Counted from the first letter of the stretch, positions 15,671 through 24,862 are shown. The stretch: DNA of 64,000 bases from Candidatus Omnitrophica bacterium UBA6210 (GCA_002421805.1 DISM01000004.1:500662-564661); one strand, 5' to 3'. Notes: generated by a model not told the origin, from the letters alone. Program-made: numbers and translations.

Positions 15671-16963
15671 CTATAATTTGACGACCTTGGAAGACCGCAC
15701 CTTGACGGCATTGCGTGTATCGACGATCAACCTGGCATGTTTAACGATCATTTCATCATCAAAACAGTCGTGGTCCGTGATCATCACGACGCAATCGGCC
15801 TTCTTGAGCATTGCCGGAGCCAATCGGACACTCTTCATCTTGAGCTGCCTGTTTTCAAATGACGGGACATAAGGATCGCTGTAGGTCACCTTGGCCCCTT
15901 TATCCAACAACTCTTCCATCACATCAAAAGCCGGGGATTCCCTGTAATCACCGACATTCTTCTTGTAGGCGACGCCCAAAATCAGGATGCGGGCCCCCTT
16001 GGTGCTCTTGCCGTGCGCATTCAGGGCATCGGCGACCTTGGTGACGACGTATTCCGGCATGGCGCCATTCACCTGGGCCGCCAATTCGATAAACCTCGCC
16101 TCAAAACCGTAGACACGCGCCTTCCATGAAAGATACAAAGGATCGATAGGGATACAGTGGCCGCCCAGACCCGGGCCGGGATAAAACGCCATGAAGCCGA
16201 AAGGCTTGGTCTTGGCCGCATCGATAACCTCCCAGACGTTAATATTCATCTTGTGGCACATCAATGCCAGCTCGTTGACGAGCCCGATATTTACGGACCG
16301 GAAGGTATTCTCCAGCAGCTTGACCGTTTCGGCGACGCGGGTCGAAGAAACCGGATACACCGTGTCCACCGCCTGTTCATAAAGCACCTTGGCGGCCGCG
16401 GTACAGGCCGGCGTCACACCGCCGACGACCTTGGGGATGTTTTTCGTCTGATATTTCCGGTTGCCCGGGTCCACCCTCTCCGGTGAAAAGGCCAGATAAA
16501 AATCCCGGCCGGCCTTTAGCCCCCTGGCTTCAAACATGGGCAGAAGCACCTCTTCGGTCGTCCCGGGATAGGTCGTGCTCTCCAAAATGATCAACTGCCC
16601 TTTTTTCAGATAGCGGGCAATCTCTTCGGCGGATTGGACAATATAGGAAATATCCGGTTCCTTGGTCTTGCGCAACGGTGTGGGGACACAGATGTTGACG
16701 GTATCGACGCCGGAGAGCGCGCTATACGCCGTTGTCGCCGACAACAGCCCCCGAGAGACGAGGTCCGCCACTTCGGATGAGGACACATCCCGGATATAGG
16801 ACTTTTTCCTGCGGATGGCGTCGACCTTGGATGCGTCCAGGTCTATGCCGACGACTTTGATGCCGGCCCTGGCAAATTCGACCGCCAGCGGAAGGCCGAC
16901 ATATCCGAGGCCGATCACGGCGCTGCGGATCTTCCTTTCCTTGATTTTCTTGATCAGATCCAT
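15671..16963 (-). CDS. Nucleotide-sugar dehydrogenase (WbpA/WbpO, UDP-HexNAc 6-dehydrogenase type)
   Basis: Dehydrogenase of 430 residues that oxidises a UDP-hexosamine at C6 to the uronate with two NAD+. N-terminal Rossmann motif GLGYVG (18-23), VPTPL, ESTTYPGTT, SPERVDPG, and the catalytic cysteine in GPGLGGHCIPIDP are all present. The C-terminal UDP-binding domain (GVAYKKNVGDYRESPA) is complete. GPGLGGHCIPIDP with PFGFMAFYPGPG is typical of the UDP-GlcNAc/GalNAc branch, not UDP-glucose dehydrogenases. GAGGAGG lies just before the ATG at 16963. Confidence 0.94.
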   Translation of the reverse strand: MDLIKKIKERKIRSAVIGLGYVGLPLAVEFARAGIKVVGIDLDASKVDAIRRKKSYIRDVSSSEVADLVSRGLLSATTAYSALSGVDTVNICVPTPLRKTKEPDISYIVQSAEEIARYLKKGQLIILESTTYPGTTEEVLLPMFEARGLKAGRDFYLAFSPERVDPGNRKYQTKNIPKVVGGVTPACTAAAKVLYEQAVDTVYPVSSTRVAETVKLLENTFRSVNIGLVNELALMCHKMNINVWEVIDAAKTKPFGFMAFYPGPGLGGHCIPIDPLYLSWKARVYGFEARFIELAAQVNGAMPEYVVTKVADALNAHGKSTKGARILILGVAYKKNVGDYRESPAFDVMEELLDKGAKVTYSDPYVPSFENRQLKMKSVRLAPAMLKKADCVVMITDHDCFDDEMIVKHARLIVDTRNAVKVRSSKVVKL

Positions 16964-16994
16964 TGATCCTCCTCAGGAGATTTCTGCGTCCCGA

Positions 16995-17378
16995 TTAAAA
17001 ACGACAAAGGTCCATCGTCAGATGCAGGAGCCGGGACCCGAAAACGATGACGCCGATGACAAAAGCGTTGGCCGAAGCGATGAACACGCCTCCGGCAACA
17101 ATATCTTTCAACAGCTTGACGTCCGGATGGTAACGGTCGCCATGCACAAAATCCAGCAAAAGCTCAAAGGCCGTATTGGCCGTTTCCGCGATCAAAACCA
17201 GGGCGATCGAAAAAACGATAAAGATGAACTCGATAGGCGTCACCTTCAAGAACAGGCAAAGCGCGACAGCCGCCGCGCCGAAAACGAGATGGATCTTCAT
17301 GTTGCGCTCATTGCGGACCACAAAAAGGATCCCGTCTAAGGCCAGCCTGAAACTTTGCAACAACGTGCGTCTATACAT
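16995..17378 (-). CDS. Undecaprenol/diacylglycerol kinase (DagK family)
   Basis: Small integral membrane kinase of 127 residues with three predicted helices. The signature ALVLIAETANTAFELLLD, followed by KLLKDIVAGGV, carries the conserved Glu, Asn and Asp of the active site. In this family Gram-positive-type members phosphorylate undecaprenol; proteobacterial ones phosphorylate diacylglycerol. Sitting in a polysaccharide locus, recycling of undecaprenyl carrier is the likelier role. GGGAGCTAAAGG precedes the ATG. It lies 15 bases after the Wzz-like gene. Confidence 0.93.
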   Translation of the reverse strand: MYRRTLLQSFRLALDGILFVVRNERNMKIHLVFGAAAVALCLFLKVTPIEFIFIVFSIALVLIAETANTAFELLLDFVHGDRYHPDVKLLKDIVAGGVFIASANAFVIGVIVFGSRLLHLTMDLCRF

Positions 17379-17393
17379 CCTTTAGCTCCCGGA

Positions 17394-18011
17394 TTAAAGA
17401 TCCCTGTGATCCCTGTATTCCAAGAACAGCACCAGGCCGATGCCGGCGCAGGCGCCCAGAAAAACGCCGGTAACCATCAGAACAAACAGGTTGGGCGCCA
17501 CAGCCCCCCGCGGCAACTGCGGCCGCTTGTAAACGACAAAGGCTCCCCCGTGCCGGGCAATAAACATATTATCGAGGACGCTCACGACGGCCCTGGCCTC
17601 CCCGGGGTCTGCGCCCCTATAAGAGATCCTGAACAAATTCGGCCCTCTCAGGCGCACGGTAATCCTCTTTCTTAAACCCAGGACCAGCCTCTCATATTCC
17701 TTTTCGGTCTTGAGTTCCCTGGCGAGATTCAAATGATCCACCAATTGCACGAGATTATTGATATCCACGATCTGGTCGCGGATCGCAGACATGCGGCGGC
17801 TGACGCTGCTGCCGAAAAAAGGAAGCGGTGTCGCGGCCTCTGCAGCCATGATAAGGCTGGAGGATTCATAGACCTTCGGCCCGACGACCCAGAGGACCAC
17901 GCCGCAAACAAGACCCGCACCGACAGGCGCAATCACGCACCACTTGCGCCGCAAGAGCGTCCCTTTATCACTCAAGGTCATCCGCAACATATCCAGAAAA
18001 AAACCACCCAT
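17394..18011 (-). CDS. Short Wzz/GumC-type chain-length determinant protein
   Basis: About 205 residues with a membrane helix near each end (WCVIAPVGAGLVCGVVLWVV and LFVLMVTGVFLGACAGIGLVLF) and a periplasmic middle carrying the YESSSLIMA segment typical of the Wzz N-terminus. The C-terminal P-x2-P-x-G-like PQLPRGAVAPN segment before the second helix also fits the family. It is much shorter than usual (Wzz about 325, GumC over 450) because the periplasmic coiled coil is nearly absent. No kinase domain. ATG 18011 has a GGGGGG site; TTG at 18044 is an alternative. First gene of the exopolysaccharide operon. Confidence 0.8.
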   Translation of the reverse strand: MGGFFLDMLRMTLSDKGTLLRRKWCVIAPVGAGLVCGVVLWVVGPKVYESSSLIMAAEAATPLPFFGSSVSRRMSAIRDQIVDINNLVQLVDHLNLARELKTEKEYERLVLGLRKRITVRLRGPNLFRISYRGADPGEARAVVSVLDNMFIARHGGAFVVYKRPQLPRGAVAPNLFVLMVTGVFLGACAGIGLVLFLEYRDHRDL

Positions 18012-18203
18012 CGCCTTGCCCCCCAAGCGTCCCGGACCCTTCAAACCTTCTTTCTGTTATAACGTAAATCGGCGGTTTTGACTATAGTTTTCTCTCGGAG
18101 GCACATTCCGGCCGCGAGAGATATCCGGCGGGGCTTCAGCAGACCGGACAGAAGCGACAACGAAGGAGACAGCGTCGATGACCTGCTCAAAAATAAGGCA
18201 TCC

Positions 18204-19112
18204 TTAGGCGAGCTCGACCATTTTGTCGATGGCGCGGCGGGCGCGGCGGCGGATATCGTCGGAAACGGAAACGACGGTCTTGTTCTCTTCCAAAGACCAA
18301 AGGACCTTCTCTAAGGTCGTGCGTTTCATGTTCGGGCAGACCGCATTGTCGGAGGCGGGATAGAATTTCTTGTCCGGATTGTCCTTCTGGAGCCTGTGGA
18401 TCATGCCGGCTTCCGTGCCGACGATAAATTCCCTGGCCGAAGATTTCTTGGCGAAGACGCACATCTTGCCCGTAGAAAGCACCTCGTCCGCAAGCTCGAC
18501 GACTTCCGGCCGGCACTCGGGATGCACCATGACCTTGGCGCCCGGATGCTGACGGACTTTTTTGATGATGTCTTCGGGGAGGATCTTGACGTGTGTCGGG
18601 CAATAGCCCTCCCAGGTGATCAGGCGTTTGTTGGTCTTTTTGGAAACGTAATCCGCCAGATACTTGTCGGGGACAAAGATGATCTCTTCATCTTTGATTT
18701 TGGAGATGATGTCGATCGCATTGGTCGAGGTGCAGCAGACGTCCAGTTCGGCCTTGACCTCAGCAGGGGTGTTGACGTAACCGACGACGACGGCCTTGGG
18801 GTGGCGCGCCTTGAGCTGACGGACATCCTCGGCATCGATCATGTTAGCCATGGGACATCCGGCCAACGGGTCCGGGATCAGGATGATCTTATCGGGGCAC
18901 AGGATAGAGGCCGTCTCAGCCATGAAAAAAACGCCGCAAAAAACAATGACTTTTTTATCGGACTTGGCGGCAATGCGGCTGAGCTCCAAAGAATCCCCGC
19001 AATGGTCGGCGATATCCTGGACCTCGGGCAGTTGATAATTGTGCGCCAAGATCACGGCGTTGCGTTCTTTTCTCAGCTTGTCGATATTCTGGACCATGTC
19101 TTTATGAGGCAT
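18204..19112 (-). CDS. nadA: Quinolinate synthase
   Basis: This 302-residue cytosolic iron-sulfur enzyme condenses iminoaspartate with dihydroxyacetone phosphate in NAD synthesis. The three cluster cysteines are visible in VIVFCGVFFMAETASI (C59), GYCPTHV and DNAVCPNMKRTT. AHNYQ and HPECRPEV are also standard. ATG at 19112 is chosen: GGGGAAAG precedes it and the upstream extension is the end of mnmA, which it overlaps by 11 bases. Its place at the end of an iron-sulfur assembly operon fits its need for a 4Fe-4S cluster. No nadB or nadC is nearby. Confidence 0.97.
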   Translation of the reverse strand: MPHKDMVQNIDKLRKERNAVILAHNYQLPEVQDIADHCGDSLELSRIAAKSDKKVIVFCGVFFMAETASILCPDKIILIPDPLAGCPMANMIDAEDVRQLKARHPKAVVVGYVNTPAEVKAELDVCCTSTNAIDIISKIKDEEIIFVPDKYLADYVSKKTNKRLITWEGYCPTHVKILPEDIIKKVRQHPGAKVMVHPECRPEVVELADEVLSTGKMCVFAKKSSAREFIVGTEAGMIHRLQKDNPDKKFYPASDNAVCPNMKRTTLEKVLWSLEENKTVVSVSDDIRRRARRAIDKMVELA

Positions 19113-20220
19113 CTGCTTTCCCCTGTTCGATCCTGGCTCCCCCAAGAACCACGTCGTTGGTGTAAAAAACAATGAACTGCCCCGGGGTGACGGCGCGCTG
19201 GGCCTCGGGAAAAACAACCTCCAGACGCGCCCTGGTCAGGCGTGAAATCCTCGCCGGGACTTGCGGTTGATTATACCGTATTTTGGCTTCCAGGTGCCTA
19301 TTTTTCTCAAAATTCCGCGCGAAGCGCGCGAAGCGCGCGCAGAGCCAGTTCGGCCCGACGGCCACAAGGCTCCGGCTGAACAACGCCTCCCGGGGCCCGA
19401 CAACGACCTTATTCTCCTTCTCGTCAAGCCTGACCACATAAAGAGGATGGACGGCAGAAATCCCCAGCCCTTCCCTCTGGCCGACGGTATAGTTAAAAAT
19501 ACCTCGATGGCCCCCGAGAACCTTTCCGGAAATATCCACAATAGCCCCCGGCCGGAAACAGGCGCGGTTCAGGCGCTCCTTCAAAAAAGCACGGTAATCG
19601 TTGCCGGGCACAAAACAGATCTCCTGGCTCCCCGGCTTGTCTGCGACCGACAGGCCCTTTTTCAGGGCGACCCTGCGGACCTCCTCTTTGGTCATGCACC
19701 CCAAAGGAAACAGGATGCGCGGCAGGTCCTGTCTTTTGACAAGACACAGGAAATATGACTGGTCCTTCTTCTGGTCTATCCCCTTTTTGAGGACATGGGC
19801 CTTCCCTTCTTTCTCTACGCGCGCATAATGGCCTGTCGCCACCTTCGAGACGCCCAGGGCGCGGGCCTTGTGCAGGAGTCTCCCGAACTTCAGATGCTGG
19901 TTGCAGCGCACGCAAGGATTAGGAGTGCGGCCCGAGATATATTCAGAGACAAAATCAAGGATGACCATCTCTTCCAGGTCCCTGGCAAAATTCAATACGT
20001 AGTGGGGAATGCCGATGTCGCGCGCGACACGCCGGGCATCTTCAATGCCCTCCAGGCCGCAGCAGGCCGGCCGGCGACCCGGCACCCCATCTGCCGGGCG
20101 GCGAGACAAAGAAAAGCACATCGTCACTCCGATGACGTCGTAACCCTGCTCTTTGAGGATAAGCGCAGCAACGGAAGAATCCACGCCGCCGCTCATCGCT
20201 ACCATCACTTTTTTAGCCAT
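19102..20220 (-). CDS. mnmA: tRNA-specific 2-thiouridylase
   Basis: Enzyme of 372 residues that thiolates U34 of Lys, Glu and Gln tRNAs using sulfur relayed from a cysteine desulfurase, which is encoded four genes upstream in the same operon. PP-loop SGGVDSS is at 10-16. The catalytic cysteines are in NPCVRCNQHLKF (about C106) and SQEICFVPG. Close to the C-terminus an in-frame GCGCGCTTC tandem repeat encodes ARFARFAR (19315-19342), a likely lineage-specific insertion in a surface loop. Six bases separate its ATG from the TonB-receptor stop. Confidence 0.97.
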   Translation of the reverse strand: MAKKVMVAMSGGVDSSVAALILKEQGYDVIGVTMCFSLSRRPADGVPGRRPACCGLEGIEDARRVARDIGIPHYVLNFARDLEEMVILDFVSEYISGRTPNPCVRCNQHLKFGRLLHKARALGVSKVATGHYARVEKEGKAHVLKKGIDQKKDQSYFLCLVKRQDLPRILFPLGCMTKEEVRRVALKKGLSVADKPGSQEICFVPGNDYRAFLKERLNRACFRPGAIVDISGKVLGGHRGIFNYTVGQREGLGISAVHPLYVVRLDEKENKVVVGPREALFSRSLVAVGPNWLCARFARFARNFEKNRHLEAKIRYNQPQVPARISRLTRARLEVVFPEAQRAVTPGQFIVFYTNDVVLGGARIEQGKADAS

Positions 20221-20226
20221 GGGACC

Positions 20227-22035
20227 TTACCAGCTTAATGTTACGCCCAAATTCAGGGTCCGCCCCTGTTCCGGGATGCCCTCAATATCCTGGAACTCGG
20301 CATTGAAAAGGTTATAGACCTCAAAAAAGACCTGCCAGCGGCGCGCAACGTCAACGCTGACCTTGTCGCTGACGACCACCCAGGCCCTGCGAAGAGGTTT
20401 CTTTTTCATGAGGATGTCCGCGCGGTTGCGCCAGGCGCCGAACCGCTGTTCAAGCCCCAGATCGATCATATGCTGGAGGTAACTGAAACCATATTTATAG
20501 ATGAGACCCTTGTCATGGAGGTCCTTGTTCGTATAGGCATAACGCAGGTCATAGCTGAAATGTCTGTCGGCATCCCAGCGGCCGTAAAGATTGACGCCGA
20601 CGGTGAAGGCCTCGCTGATGTTGCGCGCCACGAATTTCGGATCGGCCGACGACATCTTGGTAAACTCGATCGTATCGAATTCCTGGCGGACAAAACCTCC
20701 CGCCTCGACGCTCAGGCCATTGCCCAGGCGCTTGCGCCATCCCGGCTCAACGCTGTAAGCGGTCTCGGGCTTAAGGCTGCTGTCGCCCGCGGTCGTCGGA
20801 TCGCTGTAATAAAGCTCGGTGAAGGTCGGCACACGCATCAGGCGGCCGAGCGAAACATAGACCTCTTCCCCTTCGGCAAGCCCCCTTTTGAGCAGAAGCG
20901 AACCGGTCCACTCTTCCCGGAAAGTGGAATAATCGTCAAGGCGGACGACGGCCCCCGCCGACATCTTTTCCGTCACGTTCCACGACGGCTCCACCTGGGC
21001 AGACCAATGGCTGCGCGTATGGTCGCCGAGATTGCTGGAAACAATATGCTCCAGGCCGTACTCGGCGCCGGAGGCAAGCTTCCCTGACCCCCATGGCACC
21101 GTCACTGTGCCGCCCCACGTCAACATATCCGTGCGGTGATGATTCAAATAGTAATCGGGGTTCTCAATGGTCAAGATGAATTTATCGTACAGCTGGCGGA
21201 AGGCAAACCGCGGCTCGAACGAAAAATGCTCGCCTTCATAGATCATGCGGGCATCCACGTTCTTGACGTTGATCCATTCCTTCGAAGGGAAGCCGCGGCC
21301 GGGCGTATAAAAATCGTAGGCGCCGTATTCTTTTTCGTTATAGCCGGCATCCAGATAGAACGACACATTGTCCCTAAAAAGCCTGCTGGAGCTGAAAAAA
21401 TTGCTCATGCGGGCATCGCTATCATAACGAGACCCGCGCGTCGAATAATTCCACACGGAAAACCGGTTTTCCGTGCCCAGGGCCTCATAATAAACATCCA
21501 TGGCTTGTTGGGCCGTCGTGTTGTTCCCCCCGGAGGCCGTCAGGTGGTTCTTCCCCTTGTGGGGCCCTCTGAGGACGAAATTCACGGCCCCGCCGATCCC
21601 GTCGGGGCCGAATTTTGCGGAGGCCGAGGCGGGAATGACCTCGATCCTTTCGATATCGTCCACGCTAAAAGACAAATCGAGGTCCTGGTGCGCGGTCTGG
21701 GGATCCTTGACCCGCACGCCGTTGACAAGGATCAAGACCTGCTGAAATGTGGACCCATTCAGGGAAATATCCCCCTTGATGCCCCGGGCGCCGCGGCCCT
21801 GAATATCAACGCCCACGTAGTCTAGAAGGTCCTGAGGGGTCCTGGCGGGGAGATTGCGGATCTCCTCCTGCGTCAAGACCGCAGAAACGGCCCCCTGTCC
21901 CGCGCTTCCATAAGGCAGCCGCCGGACAATGATGGGCTCGAGGTCATTTTCTTGCGTCGCGGCCGCGGCCTGGCCATGATGGATAAAAAGCTGCCAAAAG
22001 AATATAAAACACGCGAGCCTTAGCTTTCGCTTCAT
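20227..22035 (-). CDS. TonB-dependent outer-membrane receptor (BtuB/FepA-like)
   Basis: Precursor of 602 residues: signal peptide (about 1-25, ending GQAAAA), plug domain (LTQEEIRNLPARTPQDLLDYVGVDIQGRG through IERIEVIPASASAKFGPDGIGGAVNFVL) and a 22-stranded-barrel-type C-terminal domain ending in an aromatic-terminated strand (GVTLSW). It imports a scarce chelate such as corrinoid or ferric siderophore, powered by TonB; no tonB/exbBD is in the window. It sits inside an iron-sulfur/sulfur operon, which favours an iron ligand, but the ligand cannot be read from sequence. CAAGGAGAACA precedes the ATG. Confidence 0.93.
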   Translation of the reverse strand: MKRKLRLACFIFFWQLFIHHGQAAAATQENDLEPIIVRRLPYGSAGQGAVSAVLTQEEIRNLPARTPQDLLDYVGVDIQGRGARGIKGDISLNGSTFQQVLILVNGVRVKDPQTAHQDLDLSFSVDDIERIEVIPASASAKFGPDGIGGAVNFVLRGPHKGKNHLTASGGNNTTAQQAMDVYYEALGTENRFSVWNYSTRGSRYDSDARMSNFFSSSRLFRDNVSFYLDAGYNEKEYGAYDFYTPGRGFPSKEWINVKNVDARMIYEGEHFSFEPRFAFRQLYDKFILTIENPDYYLNHHRTDMLTWGGTVTVPWGSGKLASGAEYGLEHIVSSNLGDHTRSHWSAQVEPSWNVTEKMSAGAVVRLDDYSTFREEWTGSLLLKRGLAEGEEVYVSLGRLMRVPTFTELYYSDPTTAGDSSLKPETAYSVEPGWRKRLGNGLSVEAGGFVRQEFDTIEFTKMSSADPKFVARNISEAFTVGVNLYGRWDADRHFSYDLRYAYTNKDLHDKGLIYKYGFSYLQHMIDLGLEQRFGAWRNRADILMKKKPLRRAWVVVSDKVSVDVARRWQVFFEVYNLFNAEFQDIEGIPEQGRTLNLGVTLSW

Positions 22036-22077
22036 TGTTCTCCTTGGTGCGCGGGTTAAAAACAGCGGGAGGACACC

Positions 22078-23244
22078 TTAAGGTTTTTTATCGTAAAGCG
22101 GCGACATGGCGCGCAATTTGGCGACGATCTTGGGAAAGACATCGAGGAAGCGGTCGATCTCTTCTTCCCTGGTATAGCGTCCAAGGGTCAGGCGGATAGA
22201 GCCATGGCAAAGCTCGTGCGGCCGGCCGATGCTCAAAAGGACGTGGGACGGCTCCAGGTCCCCGGATGTGCAGGCGGAACCCGTCGATGCCGCGACACCC
22301 AGCATGTCGAGGTTCAACAGCATGGACTCCCCTTCGATATACTCGACGGAAAAATTAACGTTATTCGGCAGCCTCTGGACCGCATGACCGTTTAGATAGA
22401 CCCGGTCGATCTTTTTCTGGACGCCGGCCATGAGTTTATCGCGCAAACGCGTCTGCTCGGCCGCCTCCGATGCCATGCTGCGGCTGCAGATCTCGAGGGC
22501 CTTGCCGCATCCCACGATCCCCGGGATGTTTTCCGTCGAAGCGCGCCTGTGCCTCTCCTGACCCCCTCCGCGAAGGAAGGGCGCGATACGCGTGCCTTTC
22601 CTGACATAAAGACAACCCACTCCTTTGGGACCGTAGAACTTGTGGGCCGAAAGCGACAAAAGGTCCACGTGGAGATCGTCCACATTGACGGGGATGTGGC
22701 CGACCGTCTGGACAGCGTCTGTGTGCATATAGGCGCCCTTCTCTTTGACAAGGGAAGCAATTTCTTTGATCGGCTGGATAGTACCGATCTCGTTATTGGC
22801 GTGCATAACGGACACCAGGACCGTCTGATCGGTCATGGCGGCGGCGATATCTTCGGGATGCACAATACCGTCCTTGTCGGGACGCACAGAAGTCACCTTG
22901 TATCCCAGCTTCTCCAGGAACCGGGCCGGCTCGAGGACCGCATGATGCTCGATCGCCGTCGTCACGACATGGTTGCCCTTGGCGGCATTCGCCCACAGCA
23001 CGCCGAACAGGGCAAAATTGTCCGCCTCCGTCCCGCTCGAGGTAAAAATGATCTCTTCGGGCCTGGCGCCCAAAAACGAAGACACCTTCTGGCGCGCGTC
23101 GTCCATCGCCCCCCTGGCCTCGCGGCCGAAAGAATGAATGCTCGATGGATTCCCGAAATTCTCATGAAAGAACGGCTTCATCGCCTCCAGGACTTGCGGG
23201 TCCGCCGGCGTCGTCGCCGCATAATCAAAATATATTTTTTCCAT
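22078..23244 (-). CDS. Cysteine desulfurase (NifS/IscS family)
   Basis: PLP enzyme of 388 residues that removes sulfur from cysteine as an enzyme persulfide. It shows YFDYAATTP, IEHHA, the PLP lysine in SAHKFYGPKG (K202) and the persulfide cysteine in ASTGSACTSG (C325) on a class I-type loop. Sulfur would go to MnmA, iron-sulfur assembly and possibly LarE-linked reactions in the same operon. ATG at 23244 follows AACAAGGAAAAG and overlaps the larE end by 20 bases. No IscU scaffold gene is adjacent; only an Nfu-type protein is. Confidence 0.96.
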   Translation of the reverse strand: MEKIYFDYAATTPADPQVLEAMKPFFHENFGNPSSIHSFGREARGAMDDARQKVSSFLGARPEEIIFTSSGTEADNFALFGVLWANAAKGNHVVTTAIEHHAVLEPARFLEKLGYKVTSVRPDKDGIVHPEDIAAAMTDQTVLVSVMHANNEIGTIQPIKEIASLVKEKGAYMHTDAVQTVGHIPVNVDDLHVDLLSLSAHKFYGPKGVGCLYVRKGTRIAPFLRGGGQERHRRASTENIPGIVGCGKALEICSRSMASEAAEQTRLRDKLMAGVQKKIDRVYLNGHAVQRLPNNVNFSVEYIEGESMLLNLDMLGVAASTGSACTSGDLEPSHVLLSIGRPHELCHGSIRLTLGRYTREEEIDRFLDVFPKIVAKLRAMSPLYDKKP

Positions 23245-24085
23245 CGCTTTTCCTTGTTGTTTTTTCGAACGCGGCCTTCGCCCACCCTTCATTCAGGCTT
23301 CCTGTGCGGTAACCACGGGGGTCCACCCGCGCGTGCACATATCCGGCTGCCTTCAGGATCCTTTTGAGCCCGGCCGTGTCTTTCAATAATTTCATCTCCA
23401 CAAGATCAACTTCTATATTTGCCCAAGGACCAAAATCCCTGACACGCAGATTGCCCAGGATGCCGCAGGCATCCCTGATAGATTCTTCGGCCTTTTGGAT
23501 ACGCAGGAGCCTTTCCCTGGTGATAGCCATACCGTAAGGGATGCGGGAAGCCAGACAGGCCATGGCCGGCTTGCGCCATGTCGAAAGCCCAAGCTTACGC
23601 GAGGCGCGGCGTATCTCTTTCTTTGTCAAGCCCGCGTCGCATAAAGGAGAAACGACATTCGCTGCGGCCTTCGCCGCAGCTCCGGGGCGGTAATCCCTAA
23701 GGTCGTCGACGTTGGAGCCGTCGATCACGTATCGGACGCGATGACGCAACGCGATCGCATTGAGCTTTTTAAAGAGCTCTTTTTTACAATAATAGCAGCG
23801 GTCCGGCGGATTCGAATAAAACTTGATGTTTGTGAGCTCGCTCGTGCGGATAAAACGATGGCACACCCCCAACCGCGCGGCCGCGGCACGCGCGTCCTGA
23901 ACCTCAGAGGCCGGATAGGTTTCCGATAAGGCGGTAACAGCCAGAACGCGTCCTTTAAGAACGCGGCTGGCGACCGCCAAAAGGAATGTGCTGTCCACTC
24001 CTCCGGAAAAAGCCACGACGACCGACTCAAGCCCCCTGAGACGCAGCCGGAGTTTTTGAAGCTTTTTCTCAAGAGTCGCGGCCAT
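23225..24085 (-). CDS. larE: LarE-type ATP-dependent sacrificial sulfur transferase
   Basis: Protein of 286 residues with PP-loop SGGVDST (27-33). LarE adenylates the pyridinium cofactor precursor and inserts sulfur to build the nickel-pincer nucleotide of lactate racemase-type enzymes. C177 in KPAMACLASRIPYG sits where the sacrificial cysteine is found. C97 and C100 (PDRCYYC) give the three-cysteine set that, as I recall, marks the iron-sulfur-using, catalytic variants. No larB, larC or larA is in the window. Its place between nfu and the desulfurase supports a cluster-dependent, recyclable form. Confidence 0.9.
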   Translation of the reverse strand: MAATLEKKLQKLRLRLRGLESVVVAFSGGVDSTFLLAVASRVLKGRVLAVTALSETYPASEVQDARAAAARLGVCHRFIRTSELTNIKFYSNPPDRCYYCKKELFKKLNAIALRHRVRYVIDGSNVDDLRDYRPGAAAKAAANVVSPLCDAGLTKKEIRRASRKLGLSTWRKPAMACLASRIPYGMAITRERLLRIQKAEESIRDACGILGNLRVRDFGPWANIEVDLVEMKLLKDTAGLKRILKAAGYVHARVDPRGYRTGSLNEGWAKAAFEKTTRKSDGKNIF

Positions 24086-24089
24086 CGTC

Positions 24090-24317
24090 TTAGGCCGCCA
24101 GGACCTCTTTGACTTCCGGGACCTTTTTCTTAAGGATCCGCTCCACGCCCATCTTCAAGGTCATCTGCGACATGGGGCACGATCCGCAGGCGCCGGTCAG
24201 CCGCAAGGTCACCTTGCCGTCTTCCGTTGCGCTCACCAACTCCACATCGCCGCCGTCCGCCTGAAGCATCGGCCGGACCTCATTTAACGCTTCCTGAACT
24301 TTTTCTTTAAGCGACAT
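24090..24317 (-). CDS. Nfu-type iron-sulfur carrier (NifU C-terminal domain)
   Basis: Minimal 75-residue NifU C-terminal domain. It starts VQEALNEVRPMLQADGGDVELV and contains the cluster-binding C-x-x-C of GACGSCPMS. Such proteins carry a 4Fe-4S cluster at a dimer interface and hand it to client enzymes, here plausibly NadA. Four bases separate it from larE; GGAGAGGAT precedes the ATG. The length equals a complete single domain, so it is not a truncated NifU. Confidence 0.95.
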   Translation of the reverse strand: MSLKEKVQEALNEVRPMLQADGGDVELVSATEDGKVTLRLTGACGSCPMSQMTLKMGVERILKKKVPEVKEVLAA

Positions 24318-24355
24318 ATCCTCTCCTTTTTTCTCTGTTAAAACATCAGCACAGG

Positions 24356-24862
24356 CTATTTCAATGCCTTCAAGACCGCTTTCATGAACGCCGGGAGGTC
24401 TTCGGGTTTGCGCGACGTGATCAGGTTGCCGTCCACGACGACTTCCTCGTCCACGAACCTGGCGCCGGCGTGGACCATGTCGTCCTTGATGGCAAAAAAG
24501 CCTGTCACGGTCTTGCCTTTCAAGATGTCCGCCGATGCCAGGATCCAGCCGCCGTGGCAGATCGACGCCACGACCTTTCCACGGGAAAACAGCGTCTTGA
24601 CGAAATCGTTGACCTCAGGATAGCGCCGCAGGATATCAGGGGCGTAACCTCCGGGAATGACTACCGCATCAAAACTTTTTGCGGCCGCCTCCTGGACCGC
24701 CAGTTCCTGCGGCATTTCATAGCCGTGTTTGCTCCGGTACACCTTGCTGCGGCCTGTGCCGACGGCGAACACATCGTAGCCCTCTTCCTTCAGGCGCAGA
24801 TACGGATACCAAACCTCCAGATCCTGATACATGTCCTCAACGAGGACCGCGACCTTTTTCAT
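24356..24862 (-). CDS. DJ-1/PfpI family protein
   Basis: This 168-residue flavodoxin-fold protein of the PfpI branch has the nucleophile elbow ASICHGGW (Cys-His), preceded by AVVIPGGYAPD. Members are reported as proteases, deglycases or glyoxalases; the exact activity is unsettled. It overlaps the 3' end of the Rrf2 regulator gene by 26 bases, so it is the second gene of the iron-sulfur operon. That position suggests a stress-linked role under the same control. Confidence 0.92.
   Translation of the reverse strand: MKKVAVLVEDMYQDLEVWYPYLRLKEEGYDVFAVGTGRSKVYRSKHGYEMPQELAVQEAAAKSFDAVVIPGGYAPDILRRYPEVNDFVKTLFSRGKVVASICHGGWILASADILKGKTVTGFFAIKDDMVHAGARFVDEEVVVDGNLITSRKPEDLPAFMKAVLKALK

Noticed and set aside
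18045..18203. Promoter for the exopolysaccharide operon
   Set aside because: A TATAAC is present but no acceptable -35 or extended -10 is found at proper spacing, so it is not listed.
18192..18210. TAAGG/CCTTA hairpin plus T5 after nadA as terminator
   Set aside because: A five-base AT-rich stem is too weak to call; transcription may continue into the exopolysaccharide genes.
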